A stretch of 64,000 nt of DNA from the NCBI RefSeq assembly GCF_003202235.1, contig NZ_MASU01000001.1, positions 62,001 to 126,000 of the forward strand. Direction: 5' to 3'. Below the pieces are notes generated by a model. It was not told where the DNA came from. It was given only the letters and a program-made list of their open reading frames with translations, and ran no database searches. The DNA comes from Prauserella flavalba. GTDB taxonomy: Bacteria; Actinomycetota; Actinomycetes; Mycobacteriales; Pseudonocardiaceae. Of this stretch, positions 51,751-59,425 are shown piece after piece. Each line of letters starts with the position of its first letter. Positions within the stretch are counted from its first letter, which is position 1. A program made the translations under genes and the position numbers.

Positions 51751-53289
51751 CTAGGGACGCCGAACGGCATCCTCGGCACCGTACCCCGCCGGGCTGACGG
51801 TCAGGGAGGACGCGGTCGTTCCGTTACTGCCGGAGAGGCTCTCCAGGAGGTGCTTGCCGATGAGCGCGTCGTCGGGCAGCTCGATGGGGTACTCGCCGTC
51901 GAAGCACGCGGCGCACAGCCGTGACCTGGGCTGTTCCGACGCGGCGACGAGCCCGTCGAGCGAGACGTAGCCGAGCGAGTCGGCGCCGATGGAGCGCCGG
52001 ATGCCGTCGAGGTCGGCCCCGTTGGCGACGAGCTCGGCCCTTGATGCGAAGTCGATGCCGTAGAAGCACGGCCAGCGCACCGGCGGCGAGGCGATGCGCA
52101 CGTGCACCTCCAGCGCGCCCGACTCCCGCAGCATCCGCACGAGCGCGCGCTGGGTGTTGCCGCGGACGATGGAGTCGTCCACGACCACGAGCCGCTTGCC
52201 GCGGATCACCTCGCGCAGCGGGTTCAGCTTGAGCCGGATGCCGAGCTGGCGGATCGTCTGCGACGGCTGGATGAACGTGCGGCCCACGTAGCCGTTCTTC
52301 ACCAGGCCCGAGCCGTAGGGGATGCCGGAGGCCTGCGCGTAGCCGATCGCCGCGGGGGTTCCGGACTCGGGAACCGGGATCACCAGGTCGGCGTCGGCGG
52401 GATGCTCCTCGGCGAGCCGCCTGCCGATCTCCACGCGCGTGGCGTGCACGCTGCGGCCCGCGATCGTGGTGTCGGGCCTGGCCAGGTAGACGTACTCGAA
52501 GACGCAGCCCTTGGGTTCCGGGTTGGCGAAGCGCGACGACCGCAGCCCGCCCGCGTCGATCGCGATGAGCTCGCCGGGCTCGACCTCGCGGACGAACGAG
52601 GCGCCGACGATGTCGAGCGCCGCGGTCTCACTCGCGACGACCCAGCCGCGCTCGAGCCTGCCGAGCACGAGCGGGCGCACCCCGTGCGGGTCGCGCGCCG
52701 CGTAGAGCGTGTTCTCGTCGGCGAAGGTGAGGCAGAAGGCGCCGCGCAGCGTGGGCAGCAGCTCCATCGCGGCGGCCTCGATGCCCTTGTCGGCGGCCGC
52801 CTCCGCGAGCAGCCCGCTGATCAGGTCCGAGTCGGTGGTGGCGCCGTTCTTGCCGACGACGCCGAGCTCCCGGGCGCGTTCGTGCAGCTCGTGGGTGTTG
52901 ACGAGGTTGCCGTTGTGGCCGAGTGCGAGCCCGGAGCCCGTCGGCGTGGTGCGGAAGGTCGGCTGGGCGTTCTCCCAGCTGCCGCCGCCGGTGGTGGAGT
53001 AACGGCAGTGCCCGACGGCGATGTGCCCCTGCAGAGAGGAGAGCACCTGCTCGTCGAAGACCTGGCTCACCAGGCCGAGGTCCTTGAACACGACTATCTG
53101 GTTGCCGTCCGAGACCGAGATCCCGGCGGCCTCCTGCCCGCGGTGCTGCAGCGCGTACAGGCCGTAGTAGGTCAGCTTCGCGACGTCCTCACCTGGCGCC
53201 CAGACACCGAACACGCCGCATTCCTCGCGAGGTTCGGATTCGAGCTGATCGCCGGTGGCTTCCCCAGTGGACGACTGGTCGGTGTGCAC
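51751..53289 (-). CDS. purF: Amidophosphoribosyltransferase
   Basis: 512 aa. Commits PRPP to purine synthesis. A 23-residue propeptide precedes the Ntn nucleophile Cys24 (EECGVFGVWA), followed by the glutaminase domain (GHCRYSTTGGGSWENAQPT, LGHNGNLVN). The PRPP loop is VVVDDSIVRGNTQ, and cysteines near the C-terminus (LCAACFDGEYP) fit the Fe-S form of the enzyme. GTG start 53289; a TACACT -10 element lies on the minus strand inside the hairpin loop at 53326-53338. Confidence 0.96.
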   Translation of the reverse strand: MHTDQSSTGEATGDQLESEPREECGVFGVWAPGEDVAKLTYYGLYALQHRGQEAAGISVSDGNQIVVFKDLGLVSQVFDEQVLSSLQGHIAVGHCRYSTTGGGSWENAQPTFRTTPTGSGLALGHNGNLVNTHELHERARELGVVGKNGATTDSDLISGLLAEAAADKGIEAAAMELLPTLRGAFCLTFADENTLYAARDPHGVRPLVLGRLERGWVVASETAALDIVGASFVREVEPGELIAIDAGGLRSSRFANPEPKGCVFEYVYLARPDTTIAGRSVHATRVEIGRRLAEEHPADADLVIPVPESGTPAAIGYAQASGIPYGSGLVKNGYVGRTFIQPSQTIRQLGIRLKLNPLREVIRGKRLVVVDDSIVRGNTQRALVRMLRESGALEVHVRIASPPVRWPCFYGIDFASRAELVANGADLDGIRRSIGADSLGYVSLDGLVAASEQPRSRLCAACFDGEYPIELPDDALIGKHLLESLSGSNGTTASSLTVSPAGYGAEDAVRRP

Positions 53290-53314
53290 CGAAAGGCTCC
53301 CTGCGTACGAGAAC

Positions 53315-53349
53315 GGGCCGCCTCCAGTGTAGGTGGCCGGAGGCGGCCC
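53315..53349 (-). terminator. Hairpin between the DUF397 operon and purF
   Basis: Perfect 11 bp arms (GGGCCGCCTCC and its complement) with a 13 nt loop. It could end transcripts arriving from the XRE-DUF397 genes. The loop also contains a -10-like TACACT for purF, so promoter and terminator overlap. Confidence 0.55.
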
Positions 53350-53381
53350 GACTCGGTGATGTAGCGCTCAACAACCGAGCG

Positions 53382-53762
53382 TCACGCGGTGGCTACGAGC
53401 CACTTCGCGCGGCCCGCGCGACCGCTGGGTACCCAGCAGCCACGGGTCTCGCTCTCGGCCCGCGGCGCGAAGTCGTCGTCCGCGAGGCGAAGCAGGTCGG
53501 CGACCACGGTGTGCATGGCGCCCGACCGCTTCCAGAGGATGGTCTCGGGGGCGAGGATGTTCTGCTCGTCACCGGGCATGCGCATGGCGAGGACGTCGTC
53601 CTCGGCGTCGAGCCTGACGATGTCGATCACGGTGCCGTGCGCGCGGACGCCGACGACGGTGATGATCTCGCCCTGCTCGTTCCGCGGGTGCACGAACCGG
53701 TAGCCCCGTTCGATCAGCTCGCCGAGGACGTCCTCGACCGTCGTCTCACGCGACCATGTCAT
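53382..53762 (-). CDS. Conserved hypothetical protein, 126 aa, coupled to DUF397
   Basis: The start ATG 53762 lies 17 bp inside the DUF397 gene, so the two are coupled. The protein is compact and mixed alpha/beta: DVLGELIERGYRFVHPRNEQ, GEIITVVGVRAHGTVIDIVR, and a C-terminal SETRGCWVPSGRAGRAKWLV. No signal peptide or membrane segment and no domain that I recognise. The longer upstream frame to 53909 is out-of-phase DUF397 sequence and is rejected. Function unknown; context suggests an XRE-DUF397 accessory. Confidence 0.65.
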   Translation of the reverse strand: MTWSRETTVEDVLGELIERGYRFVHPRNEQGEIITVVGVRAHGTVIDIVRLDAEDDVLAMRMPGDEQNILAPETILWKRSGAMHTVVADLLRLADDDFAPRAESETRGCWVPSGRAGRAKWLVATA

Positions 53763-53985
53763 CGAACTCGCCGTCCTTGGCTCCCGCGAGGAATGCCTCG
53801 ATCTCGGCGCGCGTGTAGACCAGCGCAGGGCCGTGGGGGTCCCGGGAGTTACGCATCGCGATCTGCCCGTTGGCCAGCGGCGCCACCTCGACACAGTTGC
53901 CCATCGCACCGCTGTACTTGCTCTTTCGCCAAGCCGCCTCGGTCAGCAGCTCCGAAGAGATCCCGTTCCGGATCGCCTCCGCCAT
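53746..53985 (-). CDS. DUF397 domain protein
   Basis: 79 aa. Contains the DUF397 core WRKSKYSGAMGNCVEVAPLA and IAMRNSRDPHGPALVYTRAE, and the usual FLAGAKDGEFDD ending. DUF397 proteins are encoded beside XRE-DUF5753 regulators in streptomycetes and relatives and are thought to act with them, in some cases as antitoxin-like or developmental partners. ATG 53985 is preferred because GGAAGG lies 8 nt upstream. Its promoter region is dense in palindromes. Confidence 0.85.
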   Translation of the reverse strand: MAEAIRNGISSELLTEAAWRKSKYSGAMGNCVEVAPLANGQIAMRNSRDPHGPALVYTRAEIEAFLAGAKDGEFDDMVA

Positions 53986-54017
53986 GATCCTCACCTTCCC
54001 GACTTACACCTGGAGGA

Positions 54018-54090
54018 TGCATCTGCACGTGCATTCACTTGTGCACTCACGGTAGCACGGGCGGATGCAGGTGTGAATGCACGTGCATCT
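54018..54090 (-). promoter_or_regulatory. Palindrome-rich control region of the DUF397 operon
   Basis: Two copies of TGCACGTGCATTCAC form a perfect 15 bp inverted repeat (54024-54038 and 54073-54087). Each contains the 10 bp palindrome TGCACGTGCA. Further GTGCAC, GATGCATC and GGATGCAGGTG half-sites lie between and beside them. The region is 33-105 bp upstream of the DUF397 start and 56 bp after the XRE stop, a clear operator array. Confidence 0.7.
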
Positions 54091-54145
54091 TCAAGTTCGC
54101 CGAAGGAAGGACGAGCCGCTTTCGGGTGAACGCGAAGGTCGGGAA

Positions 54146-55024
54146 CTACGCGGCTGCGTGCGCCTTGAGCAGCATCTGCCGTGACCGATCGGGTGTTTCG
54201 GCGTCGACGGCGAGCCGGTCCAGTGATCGGCCGATGAGCTCGATCTCGTCAGGGCGGTCCAAATAGAGGCCGCCCGCGATGTGCTCGATGTAGGCGATGT
54301 TCGGCAGCTCCGGCTCGGAGAACCGCAGGAGTGTGAACGCGCCCTCGGCCGCGTAGCCGCTGCGCTCGTACGGCACCACCTGGAGCGTGATGTGCGGCAT
54401 CTTGGTGAGCTCGAGGAGCTGGTCGAGCTGCTTGCGCAGCACGTCACGGCCGCCGATGGGCCGGTGCAGCACCGACTCGTCGATGACGGCCCACAGGCGC
54501 GGCGCGTTCGGCCGGAACAACAGCCGCTGGCGGCGCATGCGCAGCGCGAGCCTGCCCTCGGCGGCCTCGTTCGCCGTCTCCGGCAGGCCGTGGGTGACGA
54601 TCGCCCTCGCGTAGTCCTCGGTCTGGAGCAGACCGGGCACGAACTGCAGCTCGTAGGTCTGGATCCGGGCGGCGGCCTCCTCGAGTCCCACGTAGTCGTC
54701 GAACCACTTGGGCATGTACTCGTTGAACTTCTGCCACCAGCCCGGGTTGTTGGACTGCTTGACCATCGTGAGGAAGCTGGCGCGCTCTTCCGCGTCGCCG
54801 ATGCCGTACATGGTCAGCAGGTCGGTGACGTCGCGTTCCTTGAAGCCGACCCGGCCGAGCTCGAGCCTGGAGATCTTCGATTCGGAGGCGCGGATGTGGT
54901 AGCCGGCGTCGGCCCTGCTGATGCCGGCCTGCTCTCGCAGCCTGCGCAGCTGAGCGCCCAGGATCATGCGACGAGCGGTAGGACCGGCGGACTGCTCGCC
55001 GGCGGCACCCTCAATCGCAGCCAT
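54146..55024 (-). CDS. XRE-family regulator with DUF5753
   Basis: 292 aa. N-terminal helix-turn-helix (LGAQLRRLREQAGISRADAG, RASESKISRLELGRVGFKER), then DUF5753 from about residue 100 (YELQFVPGLLQTEDYARAIV, MPHITLQVVPYERSGYAAEG, YIEHIAGGLYLDRPDEIELI). Such regulators control morphology, antibiotic production or their DUF397 partner. It is upstream of DUF397 on the same strand with a 160 bp spacer that carries the operator array, so it probably binds there. Confidence 0.88.
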   Translation of the reverse strand: MAAIEGAAGEQSAGPTARRMILGAQLRRLREQAGISRADAGYHIRASESKISRLELGRVGFKERDVTDLLTMYGIGDAEERASFLTMVKQSNNPGWWQKFNEYMPKWFDDYVGLEEAAARIQTYELQFVPGLLQTEDYARAIVTHGLPETANEAAEGRLALRMRRQRLLFRPNAPRLWAVIDESVLHRPIGGRDVLRKQLDQLLELTKMPHITLQVVPYERSGYAAEGAFTLLRFSEPELPNIAYIEHIAGGLYLDRPDEIELIGRSLDRLAVDAETPDRSRQMLLKAHAAA

Positions 55025-55213
55025 CGCCCGGACCCAACCCTCTCATCGCCGCCCCTGCTCAAGACCCGCCATCGTACCCGAGGAATTCGCCCGACCACTC
55101 AAAGTACCGACCACGGCCGGGCAGTCAAGACACCGCCGTTTACCGGGAGGGCACGAGCCCCTACTCTACGTTCAGCTCCCGCGACCAACCAACCCTGCGC
55201 TGTGAGGTTCCCC

Positions 55214-56047
55214 ATGCCAGGCCCAGTGCCACAGTCCGAGCGTGTCCCCGTCGGCGTCGACCCCACGAGGGCGAGCATCGCGCGCGTCTACGACGCGTTT
55301 CTCGGCGGCAAGGACAACTACGAGATCGACCGGGAGGTCTTCCGCGGGGTGCAGAAGGCCGCACCCGAAGCGCAGGACCTCGCCGTCGAGAACCGCAACT
55401 TCTTGATCCGCAGCTGCCGGTTCCTGGCACTGCAGACCGACATCCAGCAGTTCCTCGACTGCGGGTCGGGGCTGCCCACCGCGGAGAACATCCACCAGGT
55501 CGTCCAGCGCATCAAGCCCGACGCCAGGGTCGTCTACATCGACAACGACCCCGTGGTGCTCGCGCACGGCAGGGCGCTGCTCGAGGAGAACGAGAACACC
55601 CACTTCGCCGCGGCCGACATCTTCCAGCCGAAGGAGATCCTCTCCAACGAGACGGTGCGCAGGCACATCGACTTCTCGGAGCCGGTGGCGTTCCTGCAGC
55701 TCGGCACCCTGCACCACTACGAGGGGCCCGCCGAGAAGCCAGCCGAGATCATGAAGGAGTACATCGACGCGCTGCCGTCCGGCTCCTACGTGGTGATCAG
55801 CCACTTCCTCGATCCGGAGGACGAGCACAGCCCCGTCGCCAGGAAGATGGAGGACGTCTTCCGGCACAGCCCGATGGGCTCCGGCACCTTCCGCACCCTC
55901 GCCGAGATCGAGCAGCTGTTCGACGGGCTGGAGCTGATCACGCCTGGCGTGATCCGCTGCGCCGACTGGTACCCCGACGGTCCGCGGCTCAAGCCGCTGA
56001 ACCAGGTGCAGTACTGCATCGCGGGCGGCGTCGGCCGCAAGCCCTAG
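55214..56047 (+). CDS. DUF574-family SAM-dependent methyltransferase
   Basis: 277 aa. Typical actinomycete DUF574 protein: PTRASIARVYDAFLGGKDNY at the N-terminus, the SAM site FLDCGSGLPTAENIHQVVQR, and VVYIDNDPVVLAHGRALLEE. The C-terminal strand ends NQVQYCIAGG. These enzymes are abundant in Streptomyces and Amycolatopsis with unknown substrates. ATG 55214 follows TGAGG at 7 nt. Divergent from the XRE gene. Confidence 0.87.
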   Translation: MPGPVPQSERVPVGVDPTRASIARVYDAFLGGKDNYEIDREVFRGVQKAAPEAQDLAVENRNFLIRSCRFLALQTDIQQFLDCGSGLPTAENIHQVVQRIKPDARVVYIDNDPVVLAHGRALLEENENTHFAAADIFQPKEILSNETVRRHIDFSEPVAFLQLGTLHHYEGPAEKPAEIMKEYIDALPSGSYVVISHFLDPEDEHSPVARKMEDVFRHSPMGSGTFRTLAEIEQLFDGLELITPGVIRCADWYPDGPRLKPLNQVQYCIAGGVGRKP

Positions 56048-56060
56048 CGCCCGCGCCTGC

Positions 56061-56124
56061 CTGCGTTCAACGCAGTGAAGGCCACCTTCACTGCGTTGAA
56101 CGCAGGCATGGTGGCCTTCACTGC
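56061..56124. repeat. Type B palindrome copy 6 with an extra half-element
   Basis: The 53 bp element at 56072-56124 (arms mismatch at about three positions) is preceded by CTGCGTTCAACGC, a second loop segment. The stretch 56061-56105 can therefore also fold as its own palindrome. It lies between the convergent methyltransferase and SCP2-like genes. Confidence 0.9.
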
Positions 56125-56137
56125 AGAGGGGGTCGGG

Positions 56138-56518
56138 CTAGAGCCGCGCGATCGGGAGCCAGTGGGAGATATCGGCGCGCGTGCCGGAGGCGGTGACCCT
56201 GCCGCCGGCGAGCGCGTCGCTCCACTGTAGACGCCCGGTGGCGAGCTCCAGCCAGGTTCGCGGGTCCATCTCGACCACGTTCGGCGGTGTGCCGCGCGTG
56301 TGCCGGGGACCTTCGACGCACTGCACCGCCGCGAACGGCGGCACCCGCACCTCGACACTGCGGCCGGGGGCCACGGCGGCGAGCGTGCGCAGGCTCAGCC
56401 GCACCGCGGCGGCCAGCTTCGGCCTCGCCGGTTCCGCGCCGGAGCGGGTCAGCCAATCCGCGATCTCCGCGAGCGCGGCTCGTAACTCAGCGGGGTCGAC
56501 CGTACGCGAACTGGACAT
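56138..56518 (-). CDS. Sterol-carrier (SCP2-like) family protein
   Basis: 126 aa. A short helical N-terminus (LRAALAEIADWLTRSG) and a small alpha/beta domain: SVEVRVPPFAAVQCVEGPRH, NVVEMDPRTWLELATGRLQW, GGRVTASGTRADISHWLPI. The WLELATG..W..A...G.v..SG pattern is typical of SCP2-like actinobacterial proteins; the homologue Rv0807 sits just before purF in mycobacteria. Role unknown, possibly lipid binding. Confidence 0.78.
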   Translation of the reverse strand: MSSSRTVDPAELRAALAEIADWLTRSGAEPARPKLAAAVRLSLRTLAAVAPGRSVEVRVPPFAAVQCVEGPRHTRGTPPNVVEMDPRTWLELATGRLQWSDALAGGRVTASGTRADISHWLPIARL

Positions 56519-56581
56519 GCTTCAACAGTAGAGTGAACGCCAAGAACGAAAAACGGCACGGCAGGAACGTGGGGATCGCAC

Positions 56582-57193
56582 ATGACGCAGCGGGATGAGG
56601 CAGACCGGCTGGTACCCAACGAATCCGCGCTGAAGAAGAAGCCCAAGATCACCAGGGAGATGCGCGCCAACGCCAGGGCCAACCCGAACAGCTGGCTCTA
56701 CGTGATCGACGAAGCCTTCGACCCCAACGGAAGCGTGCCGTCCTGGGCGGTCGTGGGGGCCTACCCGGTGAACGCGGGCGGCGAGATCGTCGAGGACTTC
56801 CACCCCAACGACCGGTACCGGCCCTCGCCGAAGGCGCTCGGCTACCCGGAGCCGGCGAACGAGCTCGAACGGCTGCTGCAGCTCGTGCGGACCAAGCACC
56901 GCCCAGCCGAGGACCTGCCGCCGGTGGTGCTCGACTCGACGTTGTTCGTCTACGCCATCTCTCCGGTGCAGCGCACCGTGATCGGCTTCCACAACACCGA
57001 CGGCCGCGTGATGGTGCCCGCCTACACCACGAAGTCGCTCGTGCCCGCCGAATGGCCGCACGCCCGCGCCGTGCTCGGCAGGGACATCGTCGAGTTGCTC
57101 GGCGGCCACGCACTGGTGATCAATCCGCACGACGTCGTCACCGCCGTCGTGCCTGCTGAGCACCTCGAGCACGCACTCTCGCAGGAGCGCTGA
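56582..57193 (+). CDS. Type VII secretion system-associated protein (orphan)
   Basis: 203 aa. The pattern NPNSWLYVIDEAFDPNGSVP, WAVVGAYPVNAGGEI, NDRYRPSPKALGYPEPANEL, SPVQRTVIGFHNTDGRVMVP matches proteins labelled type VII secretion system-associated in actinomycetes, with an SseB-like C-terminal half (AHALVINPHDV-like GGHALVINPHDVVTAVVPAE). No EsxA, EccC or PPE genes are in the window, so the link to ESX secretion cannot be tested here. Confidence 0.72.
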   Translation: MTQRDEADRLVPNESALKKKPKITREMRANARANPNSWLYVIDEAFDPNGSVPSWAVVGAYPVNAGGEIVEDFHPNDRYRPSPKALGYPEPANELERLLQLVRTKHRPAEDLPPVVLDSTLFVYAISPVQRTVIGFHNTDGRVMVPAYTTKSLVPAEWPHARAVLGRDIVELLGGHALVINPHDVVTAVVPAEHLEHALSQER

Positions 57194-57289
57194 GTCCACT
57201 CTGGCGGGTGACACCCGGTTCGCGCGGAGCGCCTAGTCCAGGCAAGGTGACGCCTGAACGGGGAGTCGCACGAAGGGGCGGGTGTCGGC

Positions 57290-58129
57290 GTGAAGCGTCG
57301 CAGTTCTCACAGGTGCCGCAATACGCTGGCGGGTTCGGTTGTCGCGATGATCGTGGCGAGCACGTTGACCTACGGGAGCGTGGCCGCCCCCGCTCAGGAA
57401 AAGCCCGACTACCGCGGCGCCGAGCAGCGCCACGCCGGCTCGCAGATCGCGAAGCACGAGGGCGTGCACGGAGCCCCGTCGCCCGACTCCTACACGGCGG
57501 GGGCCAACGTGCTCGGTCACGACGTGAGCGGCTGGCAGGGCGACGTCGACTGGCCCGCGGCGACCAAGGCCGGGGCCAAGTTCGTCTACGTCAAGGCCAC
57601 CGAGGGCACCGGGTTCACGAGCGACCACTTCAACCAGCAGTACAACGGCTCCTACGCGGCGGGCATGATCCGTGGTGCATACCATTTCGCCAGGCCGGAC
57701 ATCTCCACCGGAGCGAAGCAGGCGCACTACTTCGTCGACCACGGCGGCGGCTGGACCAGGGACGGCCGAACGCTGCCCGGCGCGCTCGACATGGAGTACA
57801 ACCCGTACGGCGAGGCGTGCTACAACCGCTCGCCCAAGGTGATCGTCGCGTGGATCAGGGACTTCTCCAACGCCTACAAGGCACGCACCGGCCGCACGCC
57901 CATGATCTACACGTCGACGAGCTGGTGGAAGAAGTGCACCGGCAACAGCCCCGTGTTCGGCAGGACCAACCCGCTCTGGCTCGCCCGCTACGCGCCCCAG
58001 ATCGGCGAGCTGCCCGCGGGCTGGGACTTCCAGAGCATCTGGCAGTTCTCCGACTCGGGCAAGTTGCCTGGCGACCAGAACTTCTTCAACGGCGGGCCGG
58101 GACAGCTCACCGCATTGGCCACCGGATGA
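57290..58129 (+). CDS. Secreted GH25 lysozyme (N-acetylmuramidase), copy 1
   Basis: 279 aa. Signal peptide in residues 1-35 (CRNTLAGSVVAMIVASTLTY). GH25 domain from about 77: VLGHDVSGWQGDVDWPAATK with catalytic Asp, VYVKATEGTGF, AGMIRGAYHFARPD, LPGALDMEYNPYG with the Asp-x-Glu pair, and WQFSDSGKLPGDQNFFNG. Cleaves the MurNAc-GlcNAc bond of peptidoglycan. GTG start; AAGGGGCGGG upstream. A second paralogue follows directly. Confidence 0.92.
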   Translation: MKRRSSHRCRNTLAGSVVAMIVASTLTYGSVAAPAQEKPDYRGAEQRHAGSQIAKHEGVHGAPSPDSYTAGANVLGHDVSGWQGDVDWPAATKAGAKFVYVKATEGTGFTSDHFNQQYNGSYAAGMIRGAYHFARPDISTGAKQAHYFVDHGGGWTRDGRTLPGALDMEYNPYGEACYNRSPKVIVAWIRDFSNAYKARTGRTPMIYTSTSWWKKCTGNSPVFGRTNPLWLARYAPQIGELPAGWDFQSIWQFSDSGKLPGDQNFFNGGPGQLTALATG

Positions 58130-58262
58130 CCCACCGCAAGGCGGCGAACGGGGCTTTCGCCATCACCCAGGGCCCGCGATTTCACCCGCAAATCACCCAC
58201 TTGTAGCGGTTATTTCATGCCAACTAGTGACAAAGCAGGCATCCTGCGATAACAATCAACGC

Positions 58263-58292
58263 CCGGGCGGCTACCTGCAGTGAGCCGCCCGG
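58263..58292 (+). promoter_or_regulatory. Hairpin in the leader of the second GH25 gene
   Basis: Perfect 10 bp arms (CCGGGCGGCT and AGCCGCCCGG) around ACCTGCAGTG, 38 bp before ATG. AACAAT-rich sequence before it (58248-58260) and CAATTGTTAATC after it could pair in an alternative fold. It is either a terminator for the first lysozyme gene or an RNA leader of the second. Confidence 0.5.
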
Positions 58293-58330
58293 CAGCGAGG
58301 GCAATTGTTAATCGTGAAGGGATGCTTCTC

Positions 58331-59233
58331 ATGTCCACTGCACGAAGAATCTGGCGGCGGGCCGTCACCGCCGCCGCCGTCGGTTCGGCCGGCGCGCTCC
58401 TGCTCGGCGCGCTGACCCCTGCCGGTGCCGCTCCGTCCAAGAGCGACGCCGCGCCGAGCCGGATCGACGGAATGCCGGTCGCGGAGTACGTCGAGAAGTA
58501 CGACCACCCGATGGGCTCCCAGATCGCGAAGGCGGAAGGAGATCACTCGACGGAGGCGAGCAAGCGGGCGGCCCTGCGACCGCAGGGCGTCAACTCCGAC
58601 GGCGTGCGGGCGCAGGCGACGGTGCCCGGCATCGACGTCAGCGGGCACCAGCAGAACGTCGACTGGAACTACTGGTGGGGGCAGGGCAAGCGGTTCGCCT
58701 TCGTCAAGGCGACCGAGGGAACGGGGTACGAGAACCCGTACTTCGCCCAGCAGTACAACGGCTCCTACAACGTCGGCATGATCCGCGGCGCGTACCACTT
58801 CGCACTGCCGGACCGCTCCTCCGGCGCGGCACAGGCCAACTACTTCGTGGACAACGGCGGCGGCTGGTCGGCCGACGGCAAGACGCTGCCCGGCGCACTG
58901 GACATGGAGTACAACCCGTACGGCTCCACCTGCTACGGCAAGAGCCAGTCGGCGATGGCGGCGTGGATCCGTGACTTCCACGACACCTACCACGCGCGTA
59001 CCGGCCGCTGGCCCGTGATCTACACGTCCACGAGCTGGTGGAACCAGTGCGTCGGGACCGCGCAGAGCTTCGGCGACACGGTTCCGCTCTGGGTGGCGCG
59101 TTACGCGTCGTCGGTCGGCACACTGCCCAATGGCTGGGGATTCCACACGTTCTGGCAGTACACGTCGAGCCCGATCGACCAGAACTCGTTCAACGGCGCG
59201 TACGACCGCCTGCGGGTACTCGCGACCGGCTGA
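58331..59233 (+). CDS. Secreted GH25 lysozyme (N-acetylmuramidase), copy 2
   Basis: 300 aa. Signal peptide (RRAVTAAAVGSAGALLLGAL ... AGAAPS), a 60-residue linker (AEYVEKYDHPMGSQIAKAEG) and a GH25 domain: VPGIDVSGHQQNVDWNYWW, FVKATEGTGYENPYFAQQYN, VGMIRGAYHFALPD, LPGALDMEYNPYGSTCYGKS, WQYTSSPIDQNSFNG. ATG 58331 has GAAGGGA 8 nt upstream. The catalytic domain is close to that of the first copy, so the pair arose by tandem duplication; both share the MGSQIAK/AGSQIAK linker motif. Confidence 0.92.
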   Translation: MSTARRIWRRAVTAAAVGSAGALLLGALTPAGAAPSKSDAAPSRIDGMPVAEYVEKYDHPMGSQIAKAEGDHSTEASKRAALRPQGVNSDGVRAQATVPGIDVSGHQQNVDWNYWWGQGKRFAFVKATEGTGYENPYFAQQYNGSYNVGMIRGAYHFALPDRSSGAAQANYFVDNGGGWSADGKTLPGALDMEYNPYGSTCYGKSQSAMAAWIRDFHDTYHARTGRWPVIYTSTSWWNQCVGTAQSFGDTVPLWVARYASSVGTLPNGWGFHTFWQYTSSPIDQNSFNGAYDRLRVLATG

Positions 59234-59254
59234 GCGGCACCCGGCGACACCGGT

Positions 59255-59288
59255 GAGGCTCCCGATCCCGCAACGGATCGGGAGCCTC
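59255..59288 (+). terminator. Hairpin terminator after the lysozyme genes
   Basis: Perfect 14 bp arms (GAGGCTCCCGATCC and complement) around CGCAAC, 21 bp after the second GH25 stop. A strong intrinsic-type stem without a T-run. Confidence 0.8.
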
Positions 59289-59425
59289 CTGGTGCGCGAA
59301 GAACGATCACCAGGCACAATGCGCTCTGATCGAACGCATGACCTGGGGGAACCACACCTTCCGGCAGCGCGTCCGAGGACCGGAGCGCACCACTGGGGGC
59401 GCCGCAGCGACGGAAGGTTTGGCCC

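Noticed and set aside
53382-53909. A 175-codon version of the gene downstream of DUF397
   Set aside because: Its first 49 codons are DUF397 sequence in another phase; ATG 53762 gives a clean coupled start.
57194-58330. A ydaO-type c-di-AMP riboswitch upstream of the lysozymes
   Set aside because: The conserved core motifs could not be found; only a simple hairpin at 58263-58292 is supported.
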